Source: Brasenia schreberi (lineage: Eukaryota > Streptophyta > Magnoliopsida > Nymphaeales > Cabombaceae). From it: a stretch of 64,000 nt of DNA. A program made the position numbers and the translations under genes. Below are positions 1-10,904 of this stretch, piece by piece; within the stretch, counting starts at the first letter, position 1, and each line of letters begins with the position of its first letter. The stretch covers positions 3,816,001 through 3,880,000 of the forward strand of contig JAYKKT010000037.1 in NCBI GenBank assembly GCA_036023115.1, written 5' to 3'. Below the pieces are notes generated by a model, which had not been told where the DNA came from, made no database searches, and worked only from the letters and a program-made list of their open reading frames with translations.

Positions 1-1004
1 ACATGAATGCAGGTACAAGCCGATTTTGAAAACCGTAGGCTTGGTATGCCACTAAACATGTTCTCATTATGTGTGTATATATAAATATATATTATGGTTT
101 GATTTCAACTGTTCATTCTTTTTCGTTTCTTTTCAAAGCAAACTAAAGCAAATCACTAGTTTGAGACAATTTAATCGGTTGATCGGTCCTACAGTACCAA
201 TATGATCAAGATGACATTGAAAAATTCATAAAAAACAGTATTTTTTAGAATCACCCGGGTTTTAGTTTGTTGAATAATTATGTGTATTTTAATGCTCCTT
301 AAAGATGATGTTAATCAAAGTTATATTGAGAGAGATACTGTATCCAATTTAGATAGGCATTCTATAATCATCCGATGTTCATCCAGAAGTAACCCAAAGT
401 CGAGAAGATTTTCAATTTTTTAGCGGATAGACGTTTTAGAAAGCCGTCAGTGTTTTTATTGCAACTATTAGGCTACATGTTTGGAGAGTTTTAGAGATGT
501 CTAACTCGTCGTACGACGTTTCTTTCCCACAAGAAAAGGTTAGCATCCTCTAACACACCCACACTGAAACAACTCGTATCAGCGGGATCATTATATCATT
601 CAAGGCGTTCATTTGTAGCAACCCTACTTTGCCTTCCGAGAGAAAACGCCCTGTTCTTTTCTTACATATCTTGCAAATTGTCCACTTAGTATCTCCGCGT
701 CCATGTGGAGCGTCTTTGGTGACTGGTTGTAGTTGGGTCCCATTGTTGGTACTTGGATACCGTGCGACCTCCAACGGAGACGGGACCCTCTACCTCGCGT
801 CTGGGCCCATGAGAGGGAAAAGCGATGGTGGTGGTAGCGAAAAGGAAGGCGAGTTGCAGAAGCAAAATCGAAAACTCCGGCCCTCTCCTCGCTCTCTTTC
901 CCGTTTCCTCCCATTCCCCAAGAAAACTCACATGCAATTCATTGGTGTCTCTCTCTCTCCCTACACAATGAATCTCTCTTCCCCTTCACTCTGAGAGAGA
1001 GAGG
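1..1004. other. Upstream region of the coiled-coil gene
   Basis: I see no supported gene in this stretch. The first 550 bases are AT-rich without recognisable domains. From about 780 to 1004 the sequence becomes richer in G+C and in CT/GA runs, which suits a plant promoter and 5' leader leading into the start codon at 1005. Short open frames on both strands here have no recognisable homology. Confidence 0.4.
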
Positions 1005-1184
1005 ATGTCGGTGAGGATAAAGGCGGTGGTGGACAAGTTTGTGAAAGAGCTGAAGGAAGCTTTGGATGCGGACATTTAGGACAGGATAATGAAGGAAAGA
1101 GAGATGCAGAGCTATATCGAAGAAAGGGAAAGGGAAGTCGCGGAAAGGGAGACGGCGTGGAAGGCTGAACTCTCCCGTCGAAAG

Positions 1185-2744
1185 GTAAGTTCTCAATGCG
1201 GTTTTGTGATGTGGGTGTTTCACGGGAACGTATTTGAGCCAATTAGTTGAAATGTTGGTAGCGGGAATCTTGAGCTATCTTCTTGATTGATTATCATGGT
1301 TTGTCATCGACGCTTCAGGAAGATTTGGTATTCGTTTCCCAATATTGGTTTTCGGTTAAATTTCTCTGCGAATTGTGATCCTCAAAACCTTTCTTTGCAG
1401 TTGCTTTTTGAATTTAGTTAGTATGCTTTGTTTATTACTATTTCGTATTTGGTAGTTGAGGGTTATGAGAAGCGGCTTTGAAGGGATTGTTTCAGTGTAA
1501 TTGGTTTCATTTTGATGGTTGGCGATTCAATTGCTATAGTTGAGCAAATTTCGAACTCTTCATGTAACTCGAGTTGCAAAGAACTTGTAAGGCTAGAGTG
1601 TGAACGTTCTTCTTCATAATATTCTCCATGGTCAGAATAATTAGCGCTGTGTTTTTTCATGAGATGAGAAAGAAGAGTTGTTAAGGAGAAGATATGAAGA
1701 GGAAATTCGATCGGAGCAACTTTATGGCTTGATGAACTCAATGCTGCTGTATTGCAAGCATTAATCTCATGCAAGAATTCACCTCATGTATCACGTCAAA
1801 AGGAATTCACAGTGTGTTGTTATGCTCAATCTAGACACATTAGTCAAATGTCCAATTCTACATCAATTTTTCGTGTCTTGATTAGAAACTTTAACGTTCA
1901 AAGAGAATAGAAAATGCTTTTCTCCCTGCTTCTTAACGTTATCTTTTCCATAATACATAACTTTTGATAGTATCTGTTTGTTTTTCTGATAGTGTCCACC
2001 ATAGCAGTAGCCTTGTTGCAAGATCCGTTGTTTTAATGGCCTTCTTTGAGGGTGGTACAAGATAAGATGAGGATGAGGATCTGTCCTGCATCAGCGAAGA
2101 TTTTTGAAAGTTATAAGCCACTGGCAACAATCTGCAAATCATTCACATCAAAGCAAAAAATAGGTTCATCAAGATGAAACACATAATTCAAGATAATGGA
2201 GAAGGAATTAGTGAGCTAAAAAGTATGTCTGGCTGCACGCAGTTTGAAATACATACACAGAAGGGCCAATAGAACTGGAAAGAACTGTTGAGGCTATGCA
2301 GAAAATTTATCTATTAGTAGCTCTGCTTTGTGGAGCCAGCAATTAACAATGCACATATAAGAAGTGCAAAAAAATGGTGCGGTTAGGAACAATTGTTTTA
2401 GATGTGCAGACAAGGGTTGACTAGCTAACTTTTATGAAGATTTCTCAAATTCTAGTTTCCCTTTGTGATACTAAGGCTAAAGATCCAATAACTTGATGAT
2501 GAAGGACCAGATGGATTGAAAGTGACGAAAATGAAGCAAATGCACTTCAATCAAAATGAGAAATCTTGGTGAGATCATGTGAAATGTGATCTGTGGAAAA
2601 CTTTTCTGCAAACATAAGTGATATCTCTATGATAGAGATGTATAGTGTGGGTTACTGCAAAGGGATAGAATCAGGGATCTGGTAGGACAATGAAGAAATA
2701 TTGGTTGAAACCATGTTATCTCTTTAGAATGATTATTTGCCAAC
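1185..2744 (+). other. Intron 1 of the coiled-coil gene, upstream of the LINE
   Basis: This part of the intron holds no gene that I recognise. It is AT-rich with short open frames on both strands and no domain signatures. It ends at the first copy of the LINE target duplication. Confidence 0.45.
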
Positions 2745-3854
2745 ACATATCAACTAAATGTGTTGGTATCCCATTGACATACATGATATTTATTGATCTA
2801 AAAAAAGCTTACGATAGGGTACCTAAGGAGGTTCTTTGGAGAACCTTGGAAAAAAGAGGTATCCCATTGACATACATAAACCTTATAAGAGACATGTATG
2901 ATGATGCAAAAACATGTGTGAGGACTCATGAAGGAATGACATACTTCTTTGAAGTTAATATTGGGCTACACCAAGGATCAACTTTAAGTCACTTATTTAT
3001 AATGGTGATTGATGAGTTAACAAAACATATTCAAGATGAAGTACGTTGGTGTATGTTATTTGCAGATGACATTATGCTAGTGGAAGAGTATAAGGAAAAA
3101 GTTAATAGAAAATTGGAACTATAGAGAGAAACATTAGAAAGTAAAGGCTTCCGACTTAGTAGAAGAAAGACATAATATATGGAATGTAAGTTTGATCATT
3201 TGGTTACTTCAGAGGACATAAAAATTAAAATTGGCACACATTGCATCCCAAAAAGAAAGTTTTAAATACCTAGGGTCAATTTTTCAAAGTGATGGAGATG
3301 TTACGCATAAAATTAATGTTGGTTGGTTAAAATGGAGAGGAGTATCAGGCATTCTTTGTAATAAGAAGATACCATTAAAGTTAAAAGGTAAATATTATAG
3401 AGCAATAATTAGACCTGCCATGTTTTATAGTTTTGAGTGTTGGGCAGTTAATCATCAACATGTACAAAAGATGTCTGAGACAGAAATAAAGATGTTAGAT
3501 GGATGAGTGGTCATACAAGAAAAGACAATATACATAATGAGGTTATTAGAAACAAATTAGGAGTGACACCAATAGATGATAAAATGAGAGAATATCTTTA
3601 AAAAGGTTTGGACAAATAGAAAGAAGATCAAAAGAAGAACCTGTGAGAAGGTATGAAAAACTAGATTTTGAAAGTATTAAAAGAGGTAGGGGACGACCAC
3701 AAAAGTGTTGGAAAGAAATAATAAAGAATGATCTAGCTTATTGTGAGTTAACTGCTAACATGGCACATGATAGGGCTGTGTGGAAACAAAGAATCCATGT
3801 AGCTGACCCCATGGGAAAAGGCTTAGTTGTTGTTGTTGTACATATCAACTAAAT
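2745..3854 (+). mobile_element. RTE-type LINE, 5'-truncated, with 15-bp target duplication
   Basis: The 15-mer ACATATCAACTAAAT occurs at 2745-2759 and 3840-3854 and brackets the insertion 2760-3839. The interior encodes an RTE-clade reverse transcriptase piece with [37 protein letters not shown] and the catalytic LFADD at about 3055-3072. Downstream is the RTE 3' segment with GRGRPQKCWKEI and DRAVWKQRIHVADP, ending in a (TTG)n tail. Frameshifts and stops break it into at least three pieces, so it is dead. The 5' truncation matches target-primed reverse transcription that stopped early. Plant RTEs of this type are reported as arthropod-derived (An-RTE). It lies in the intron of the coiled-coil gene, in the same orientation. 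Confidence 0.92.
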
Positions 3855-4160
3855 CTTAATTGCATTATCATGTGATGATGATCTAGTAGGCAGTTCATTT
3901 AAATTTGTATTGAGTTTTATATTATATTTTCTTCAAATTGTTTAGGCAGAGATTGCTCGGCAAGAGGCAAGGTTGAAAGTTGAAAGGGAAAACCTGGAAA
4001 AGGAGAAGAGTGTCTTAATGGGGACAGCATCAAATCAAGATAACCAAGATGGTGCTCTAGAGATCACGGTTAGTGTTGAGAAATATCGGTGTCTCAGATT
4101 CACTAAAGCAAAGAAATGAAATTCAGGAAACAGCAAGGAGGGGATTGGAGAGTTCACACA

Positions 4161-4200
4161 CTACTTTTCTCTGCACTGTCCTACTTTTCTCTGCACTGTC
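4161..4200. repeat. Exact 20-bp tandem duplication
   Basis: CTACTTTTCTCTGCACTGTC occurs twice in direct succession, 40 bases after the stop codon of the coiled-coil gene and so probably in its 3' UTR. It looks like a replication-slippage or repair duplication. Confidence 0.9.
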
Positions 4201-5333
4201 CTGAATCATCTATTCTCATGTGATCCTAATATGCAAAATAGTCTCTTGTACAGCATTAAAGTATCTCTTGGTTTCTCATGGCACTGTTTTGTGCTGCCTA
4301 TGTTATGAAAACATTGATTTTGAAGTACCTGTTTGTGCATTTTACCTTTTAGTTGCTGATGGATGTGTAGTAATCAGTATGTCCCAGTCATATGGAGGGC
4401 CAATGCTGTTTAGTTCCATATCTTGATCCTGTGTGTGACTCTGTTAGACCGAAGTTGGGACTTGGGTGTTGGGGTGAACTGGCTGTTCTAACTTCTAAGT
4501 GGTCTTCTTGGTTGTATTCTTTATTGGTTGGGAATGCTTGGTTGTTATCTTGTTAAAGAATCAAATTCTTGCTTTTTACCATTCATTTTGCTGATTGGGA
4601 AATGTAAATATGTAGCCTCCATAATGTGCAATGACTTAGCTGTATAATGATATTTCTCTTTCACCATGTGACTAATTCAGGAAGTTAGCTAACTCTTTCA
4701 GTTTTCTGTATCAATTTAAATGTGCACATAAGCTTTATTTGCAGAACCATAATATGTAAAACAGGTTGATAATTTGTAAATGTGTTGATGTGGGACCTAA
4801 AATTGGATCTAAATTTGTATAGTTGATGAGCCTGTATGAAATGTACAGACCTGGTTATTGGTAGTTAAAAGTTCAAATCTCTGTCACTTATACCAGGATG
4901 TCACACCATTGTTGGAGACTGTACCCCTTCTCTATTTGATTCAGTTTTGAATGTAATGCTATTTTGTAACTAAAAATTTCTACTCAGTCTACGGCTACTT
5001 GATGGGAGACAAAAGGTTTGAGTCGACTCCTTGCCAGGAGAGCTGTAGCTCTTTGTGCAATAGTGATAGATTATTGCTTTATTAGTAACTAATAACTCGG
5101 TGAACTATGAGCATTTCTGTAAGTATCATTCATGTTATCAATTATATAGAATAATACATGACATATATGTATTATATTATTATGTCCTCACACCTATGGT
5201 TTATAAAATCTGTATCCATGTCCTGCATTGGCATCTTTGTGAGACAGTTCAAATAACGCTTTAGCCGCTCTACGTGGTTCTGTTTAAATTTTAAACTATT
5301 CAACTTGTCAATTCTTGTATTCACATTTGAGAT
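4201..5333. other. 3' flank of the coiled-coil gene, non-coding
   Basis: I see no gene here. A weak tRNA-like stretch at about 4975-5060 has a possible A box (TACGGCTACTTGATGGG) and a possible B box (GGTTTGAGTCGACTCC), which could be an old SINE. The rest is AT-rich sequence without recognisable content. Confidence 0.35.
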
Positions 5334-5580
5334 TGTTGCATGGAGAAAGTCAACAGTGGAATGAATTTTTGGCCACCCTTTGTTGGGCTTCTATTGAGAC
5401 GAGGTCCGACGGCAGAGAGGAAGAGAAAAGGAGACTTTTTGTCGGAAAGCCACTCCAGAGTGTCTGCTACACTCTGCACTTGTGTGTGTGTCTTAAAAAC
5501 CTTACCCTATAAAAGGAACTTCTCTATGGTCCTCTTGCTCTGCAAGCCCCTTCAGTAAACCTCTGTTTTGGAGGGCCGCA
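5334..5580 (+). other. Possible solo LTR or promoter-bearing fragment
   Basis: The block starts TGTTGCATGG and ends GGGCCGCA, so it has TG...CA ends. It contains a clear TATA box (TATAAAAGG near 5510) followed by a C/T-rich segment. It is followed by GATGGTAGCGGG, which could be a primer-binding site. No partner LTR or target duplication was found. An unrelated promoter fragment is equally possible. Confidence 0.25.
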
Positions 5581-5607
5581 GATGGTAGCGGGAAACTAAA
5601 TCCAGGG

Positions 5608-5984
5608 CTTCATGGTTCAGTTACAACAACAATTAAGTCTTTTCCCATACTAAATGGGTCAGCTACATTGTTTTCATATAGCTCTATCATGTGCTATGCT
5701 AGTAGTTAACTCAGTATACTTGTGTTGTCTTCTTTTTTCTCTTTTAATATCTTCACAGTATAGTTTTTCATATCTTTTTATGGGAGCATCCTTTGCTCGT
5801 TTTTCTACGTGTCCAAACCATCTTAAACGATTTTCTCTCATTTTATCCTCTATTGGTGTTATTCTCCATTGGTTTCTAATAATCTCATTATCTATAGGAT
5901 CTTTCTTTGTATGACCACTTATTCATCTCAACGTCTTTGTTTATGCTATGAGACATCTTTTGCACAAGACTTCATGGTTCAGTT
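5608..5984 (-). mobile_element. RTE LINE 3' fragment with 15-bp target duplication
   Basis: CTTCATGGTTCAGTT is duplicated exactly at 5608-5622 and 5970-5984. The 347-bp insertion between begins on the + strand with ACAACAACAATTAAG, the reverse complement of the RTE (TTG)n tail. It then reads through the same 3' region as the copies at 2760-3839 and 8983-9492. Only the 3' end is present, as expected of a heavily 5'-truncated LINE. It has no coding capacity. Confidence 0.9.
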
Positions 5985-6833
5985 GATTTAGTAAATTGAA
6001 GGTTAACTAGATATGATATCTAATTTGAACCAAAACTAAATTCATGCATTCACTGACATTAGGGACATGAAATGCATGTTTGATAGAGGATATAGCAAGG
6101 AAGTCAACAAAATCCACCCAATTTGTTTGTAAAATGCGTAATTAATGGCTTAAAATTGCCAAGATGAGAATGTATTTGGAAATATCTTCTCCAGGGTGGA
6201 GCTTGAATTATATAATATTTGGGCTGTCAATCGGCCCTCATCTCTCCATATCCATCTCCTGTACTTGTTCAAACAAATAATAGAGCCAAAATTGCAGTTG
6301 CATGTGTAGCCCTTTTCCCCACGTCCTCCCCAACAAGGTACAAGAGAAATGAGAATCTGGGCAACAAGTCAGACATCATCATTGGCACTGGATTTTTGGT
6401 TCTCAGTTTTCTTCGACTCGCAGTAGCGCGACCCCCGCATTTGGTGCCAAAATTGGTTCTTGTCATTCTCTTTTCTTCTATGATTACGAGCAATATGTGA
6501 TCTCTTATGAACTGGGATGCCATAACCGCCCTAGGGGTGGCAAACTCGTGTGGTGTCACAACCTTTGGGTGGACATGAACTTCTTGTGTAGTGTTTACCT
6601 TGTTCATATCATGCTTAAAGTTGATAGTCAAATCATGCTTGTATTGTGTCATTCTTCAATCATGTCATGAACAGGTTATTCAAACATGACCTGATGTTTT
6701 TGTGTAACTTTGGGTTGTCTTCGCATCAAGTTTTCCAAGTCATGACTTAAATTGCCAAACTTAGTACCACTCAACCCTCTTTCCATTGAACTAAAAATCC
6801 CTTCATCTACATCATCCTTGGGATCCCCTTTCG
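5985..6833. other. Unassigned sequence with one hAT-like end
   Basis: No gene is recognised. TAGGGGTGGCAAACTCGTG at about 6531 resembles one end of a plant hAT element, but I found no matching inverted end, so it may be a remnant. The open frames on both strands over 6219-6652 have no recognisable domain. Confidence 0.3.
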
Positions 6834-6951
6834 TCTTTTTTATCGAAGGGATGCCGAAGCCTAACACACATACATGCATGTACTCCCTGGAAGTGAACTC
6901 GCTATCCATGTCATGGGAGTTAGAGAGCCCTGCAAGGTAAGCTAACATTCG
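6834..6951 (-). mobile_element. tRNA-derived SINE, family 1, diverged copy
   Basis: Read on the minus strand this shows a tRNA-like head with an A-box-like TTAGCTTACCTTGCAGGGC and a B-box-like GCGAGTTCACTTCC. The body contains GTGTTAGGCTTCGGC and a short A-rich tail follows. The head, the body motif and their order match the better preserved copy at 63688-63812. Confidence 0.62.
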
Positions 6952-7264
6952 GGGTGCATGTGTGTGACCACTATACGGATAATAGTGAAAGCTGAGGATG
7001 GGATTTGAACCTGTAACCTCTGGTCCGGTGCCTTGAACTGTTTTGATCATCTCTGCATATCTTCACTTGTATTACATAAATGTCTATACAACTTAACTAA
7101 ATCAGATTATAAGAGCCAAAATGACTCACAAAATGATGGGCTTGCACCTGTTCATGCAACCATATGGAACCATTCCAGACACAAATGAGCTCAGTAGGAG
7201 TCGAGCGAAGCCAAACCATGAGCAACTAGTTTCATTTGTACATGTTGGAGATCAGTTCAACAAG

Positions 7265-7345
7265 GAATAGCTCGCCTCGCTAGGGTGAACGTCTAAGTTG
7301 AAGGTCATGAGTTCAAAACCTCGGGTGTGCATCAGCTTCGGCCTC
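7265..7345 (+). mobile_element. tRNA-derived SINE, family 2
   Basis: It contains ATAGCTCGCCTCGCTAGGG (A-box-like), AAGTTGAAGGTCATGAG, GAGTTCAAAACCTC (B-box-like), then GGGTGTGCATC and CTTCGGC. The same blocks in the same order occur at 48670-48755. It is non-coding and probably derived from RNA polymerase III transcripts. Confidence 0.55.
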
Positions 7346-7479
7346 TCAGTCGTACCATTGGTCATGTAAATGAGTAATTAAAGGAATATTATGTCAAACA
7401 AAATAATAATTACAAAAAAGCGACATGAATGGAAACTTGTAAAAATATTGTACATTTTATTTGTTTGAGCAGCGTCCAA

Positions 7480-7741
7480 ACGCCCCATTCGTCTCTCTCT
7501 CTCTCTCTCTCTTCTCGATCTCGATCCTGGCTGCCCACTGTGCTATCTGGCTTGTGAGTCACTTCCGGTGATTCCAAATCGGACTCTAAATCCTTCCTTT
7601 TCTTCGGGGAATATTCTGACGGACTTCCGGCGGAGGAGCTCCACAGTTGACCCACAACGACCGCCTCTTGTAGCTTTCTACCGTGCTCATGATGGAGCCG
7701 GACGATTTGGGACTTGTTCGTTTTCTTGATGTCGACGGAAT
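7480..7741 (+). promoter_or_regulatory. Candidate 5' exon and leader, possibly of the IDM-like gene
   Basis: The stretch has the look of a plant 5' leader: a (TC)n run at about 7493-7512, G+C-richer sequence than its surroundings, and a clean donor (AAT|GTGAGT) at 7742. It contains ATGATGGAGCCG at 7689, whose short open frame runs to the donor. The downstream IDM-like gene has an acceptor-like TCCAG at 15801-15805, just before its start, so this could be its first exon across an intron of about 8 kb. If the two were joined directly, the ATG at 7689 would open an upstream ORF that is out of frame with the main start. A remnant of another gene is also possible. Confidence 0.35.
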
Positions 7742-8982
7742 GTGAGTGTTCCGTCTTCTCTCCTGAAAGGTTTTTGTTCGTTCCTGATCTGGTGAGATTT
7801 TCTTCTTTTATTGATCATTAGCGTTTTCTTTCTTCTTCTATTCTGTACATCTCTATTTTCCTCCGATATTGTGTTCGTAATCATTTTTCGTTTCGCTGCT
7901 TTACTTCGATTTGCTTTCTTATGTCTCTGATCTTCTTCATTTGTTAGATTCGTAAAGCCTGTGGTTTAAATGTAGTGTTTTCGGATAGTTCGTTGTTCAG
8001 TGAAATTCGGTGAACGTTCTGGTGCTTATAGATTATCTGTTGTTGTTACATGATTTTTGTTTATTTCTCGTAATTTTGTACCGTTTTTCATAATGATTAT
8101 AAATTATTTCTTCGTAACGCCTAGACGATAAGCTTTAAGTCTAATTCTCGGAGTTAAAATCATAGGCCCACATATTTTTTTAGATTTTCAATTGCTTAAT
8201 GGTTCGTGAAAGATTGCCTTGTTGGAGTTATTCTCATATCATTTCAGTCCATTTAATACTCGAAGCAAAGATGTTCCTTTTTAAATCCTGCAGAATAATA
8301 TAGTTGTACTAGAACAGTAGCGCTTGAAGTAACCTGGATTTGTCATCACCTGTTTCGCTAACTCCAACATTATGTGGTCACGTCCATAGGAGGTTTAGTA
8401 CAACAATATCCGCAGAGCTATTTATTCCAATTTTTCAGGAGGTCGAAGGTGAAGAACATGTAAAGTAACTTCTTGCACAAGTACTTTATTAATTAGGTTT
8501 AGGACATTTCTTGTGAAAGGTAAGAAAAATGTGTGAAGGTACTAAATCTTGAAAGCTGACAAACCTACTTGACTCGTTGGTTCTGTCCTAGTTGGTTAGC
8601 AACCAAAGATCGAGTTGCATATAAATTCTAGTCTAGCCAAGTTCGACTTAGTTTCCCATGTTATATCTAAATGATAATTTTGGAAAACGGAAAAGTTATG
8701 TATGTCTTCAACCGTGGCACATTCCTCTTGAAATTGAGATAGCTTGCCCCAAATTGCTGTTGTAGGCTATAAATATTAACTATTCACTTTATTTGGAAAT
8801 CATATTTAAAAAACAACCATATATTGATTTTCTAAGTCTTTACATGAAGGCCCTAGCCTAGAAAGGTAAATATTCCCCTTATGCAGGTTTTTGATATTCT
8901 ATAAGAAAAGGTAAATATTATGAGTGTTGAGCAGTTAACCATATCTGGCTTATGAGGGTTTTTGATATGCCCTAACAAAGCA
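7742..8982. other. Putative intron sequence, no gene seen
   Basis: T-rich sequence follows the candidate donor, as in plant introns. I see no domains, RNA genes or clear repeats before the RTE fragment that follows. Confidence 0.35.
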
Positions 8983-9492
8983 TAAGGTATTCTTTATGAT
9001 AAGAAGATATCATTAAAGTTAAAAGGTAAATATTATAGAGCAGCAATTAGACCTGCCATATTTTATGGTTCTGAGTGTTGGGCAGTTAATCATCAATATG
9101 TACAAAAGATGTCTTTGATAGAAATGAAGATGTTGAGATGGATGAGTGATCATACAAGAAAAGACTGTATACATAATGAGGTTATTAGAAACAAATTAGG
9201 AGTGACATCAATAGAGGATAAAATGAGAGAATATCGTTTAAGATGGTGTGAACATATAAAAAGAATATCAAAAGAATAACCTTTGAGAAGGTATGAAAAA
9301 CTAAATTTGGAAAGTATTAAAAGAGGTAGAGGACGACCACAAAAGTGTTGGAAAGAAACAATAAAGAATGATCTAGCTTATTGTGAGTTAACCGCTAACA
9401 TGGCACATGATAGGGCTATGTGGAAACAAAGAATCCATGTAGCCGACTCCGTCTAGTATGGGAAAAGGCTTAGTTGTTGTTGTTGTTGTTAC
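8983..9492 (+). mobile_element. RTE LINE 3' fragment
   Basis: It is closely similar to the copy at 2760-3839 from GATAAGAAGATATCATT onward. It includes the region coding for GRGRPQKCWKE and the segment before VADS, and ends in AGGCTTAG followed by (TTG)n. It starts deep in the element, so it is 5'-truncated. I could not find a convincing target duplication. Confidence 0.85.
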
Positions 9493-9779
9493 TGTTTTCC
9501 ATGAACATTTAAGAGCTATCTTTCTAGCAAGGCCACTTGTGCTGGACAACAATGTCCATCTCAAGTCTATCATAGATTCATAGCAACAAGCTGGTATAAC
9601 TATTGCATTTGACTTTTACTGATTGTGACAAACAGATGACTACTTTGTCCTTTTATACTTTTTATATTATTTCGTTGCTTGACTATATGAACTATATTTT
9701 CTTTTAAATGAATCGTGAATACAATATTGTAAAGTTCCCAGGTCATCCGAGTTAAGTCATAAGTTGAGTCATGAGTTAA

Positions 9780-10212
9780 TGCAGCACTAGTAGTTGCAAA
9801 GCACTGTTTGCAGCAAAAGAAATTCTTTGAATCCACAAAGGAGAAAATATCACAAAGCAGCTGAAAATTTACTTTGATTGATGATGAAAAATTGCTTGCT
9901 CAATACTAACTGAGACTATTTTAGATTGAACCTAGGGACTCTCGTAGTGCAATTAATGACATTGGCTAGGTTTATAATGAGAATATTGGAATTATCAAGT
10001 GCAACAAATAGATAATTTAATAACATTAATCTTGAGTGGGGAATAGAAAAAGAACCTAGAGAACTTAACTACATTCGAATGACGTGTAGATGGACAAATA
10101 AAAAATAGAAAGGCACTGCCTAGGAAATACACACTTTAGGAGAGTGCAACTCATTAACTAGAAACTTGCAGATGCTAATAGTGTCATAGACAAACATTAG
10201 ATGTGTCCTGCA
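9780..10212 (-). repeat. 3' LTR of the Ty3/gypsy element
   Basis: The + strand copy begins TGCAGCACTAG and ends TCCTGCA. It aligns throughout with 13948-14364, sharing for example ACCTAGGGACTCTC and GCAACTCATTAACTAGAAAC. The copies differ by many substitutions and indels, which points to an old insertion. Confidence 0.82.
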
Positions 10213-10904
10213 TCAGTCTCCTCTATTTGGAAACAACTCGTCCTCAAGTTTAGAAGATTGATAAAGTATTGAGAAACATCTGGAGGATGGTAAACACTCA
10301 AATCTGATACATTTAATGTTGTTGAAATAGAGAGAGCATTCAGAAGGTCCACCTGTTGGCATTGTCATTAATCTTTTTGAGTATGCTGCAATGATCAATC
10401 CTTCTTTGCTTTAGTTTGTTGTAGGTGCTGACTTGGAATTTGGTAATCTCTCTTTCCATAGATAAACCATGACCGATTCTCCTGCTTGGAATACATGTTC
10501 TCGTTGATGTGGTCAACTGTTGCCTTGTACCTTGTGTTCGACTCTTCCAACCTTTTATGCATTCCCCTTGAATAGAACAAGATCAAGTATGTGCTTCGGT
10601 GCCCTTTGGTAGACCGCTTTGAAAGGAGACTTTCTGGTGGATCGGTAAACCATGTTATAGGCGAATTCCACTAGAGCTAGATAATGATCCCATTCTTTTG
10701 GTCGCTTACTGCAAAGACATCTAAAAATATTGTGAAAACTGCAATTTTGACCACCTTTGTGTGCCATCTGTTTGGGGATGGAGTAAGCTAGTATTGCATA
10801 ATTTCCACAAAGTGCCAAAAATGGCTAAGGAACTTAGAGTAGAGTCACAATCGAAGGTAATAGTCTTTGGAACTCTATGCAGACGTAATATCTCATGAAA
10901 AAAT

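Larger units (their letters stand above)
1005..4119 (+). pseudogene. Conserved plant coiled-coil protein, two exons, in-frame stop
   Basis: Exon 1 is 1005-1184 and ends at a GTAAGT donor. Exon 2 is 3946-4119, after a TTTAG acceptor, and ends in TGA. Joined in phase 0 they give 117 codons. The product is almost wholly charged helix: EREMQSYIEEREREVAERE in exon 1, then ARQEARLKVERENLEKEK and a tail with GALEITV and KYRCLRF ending KAKK. I recognise this as a small conserved coiled-coil family of plants, sometimes labelled myosin-heavy-chain-like; its function is not known to me. Codon 25 (1077-1079) is TAG after DADI, where a glutamine (CAG) would be one transition away. A shorter 89-codon product could start at the ATG at 1089. 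The preserved splice sites and reading frame suggest a recently broken gene, a start-shifted gene or a duplicate. The intron contains a LINE. Confidence 0.62.

Noticed and set aside
629..994. A 121-codon + strand frame and several minus-strand frames upstream of the coiled-coil gene
   Set aside because: They overlap one another in different frames in a CT/GA-rich leader and show no domain; more likely promoter and 5' UTR.
6531..6700. hAT-like end TAGGGGTGGCAAACTCGTG
   Set aside because: No inverted partner or target duplication was found, so an element cannot be delimited.
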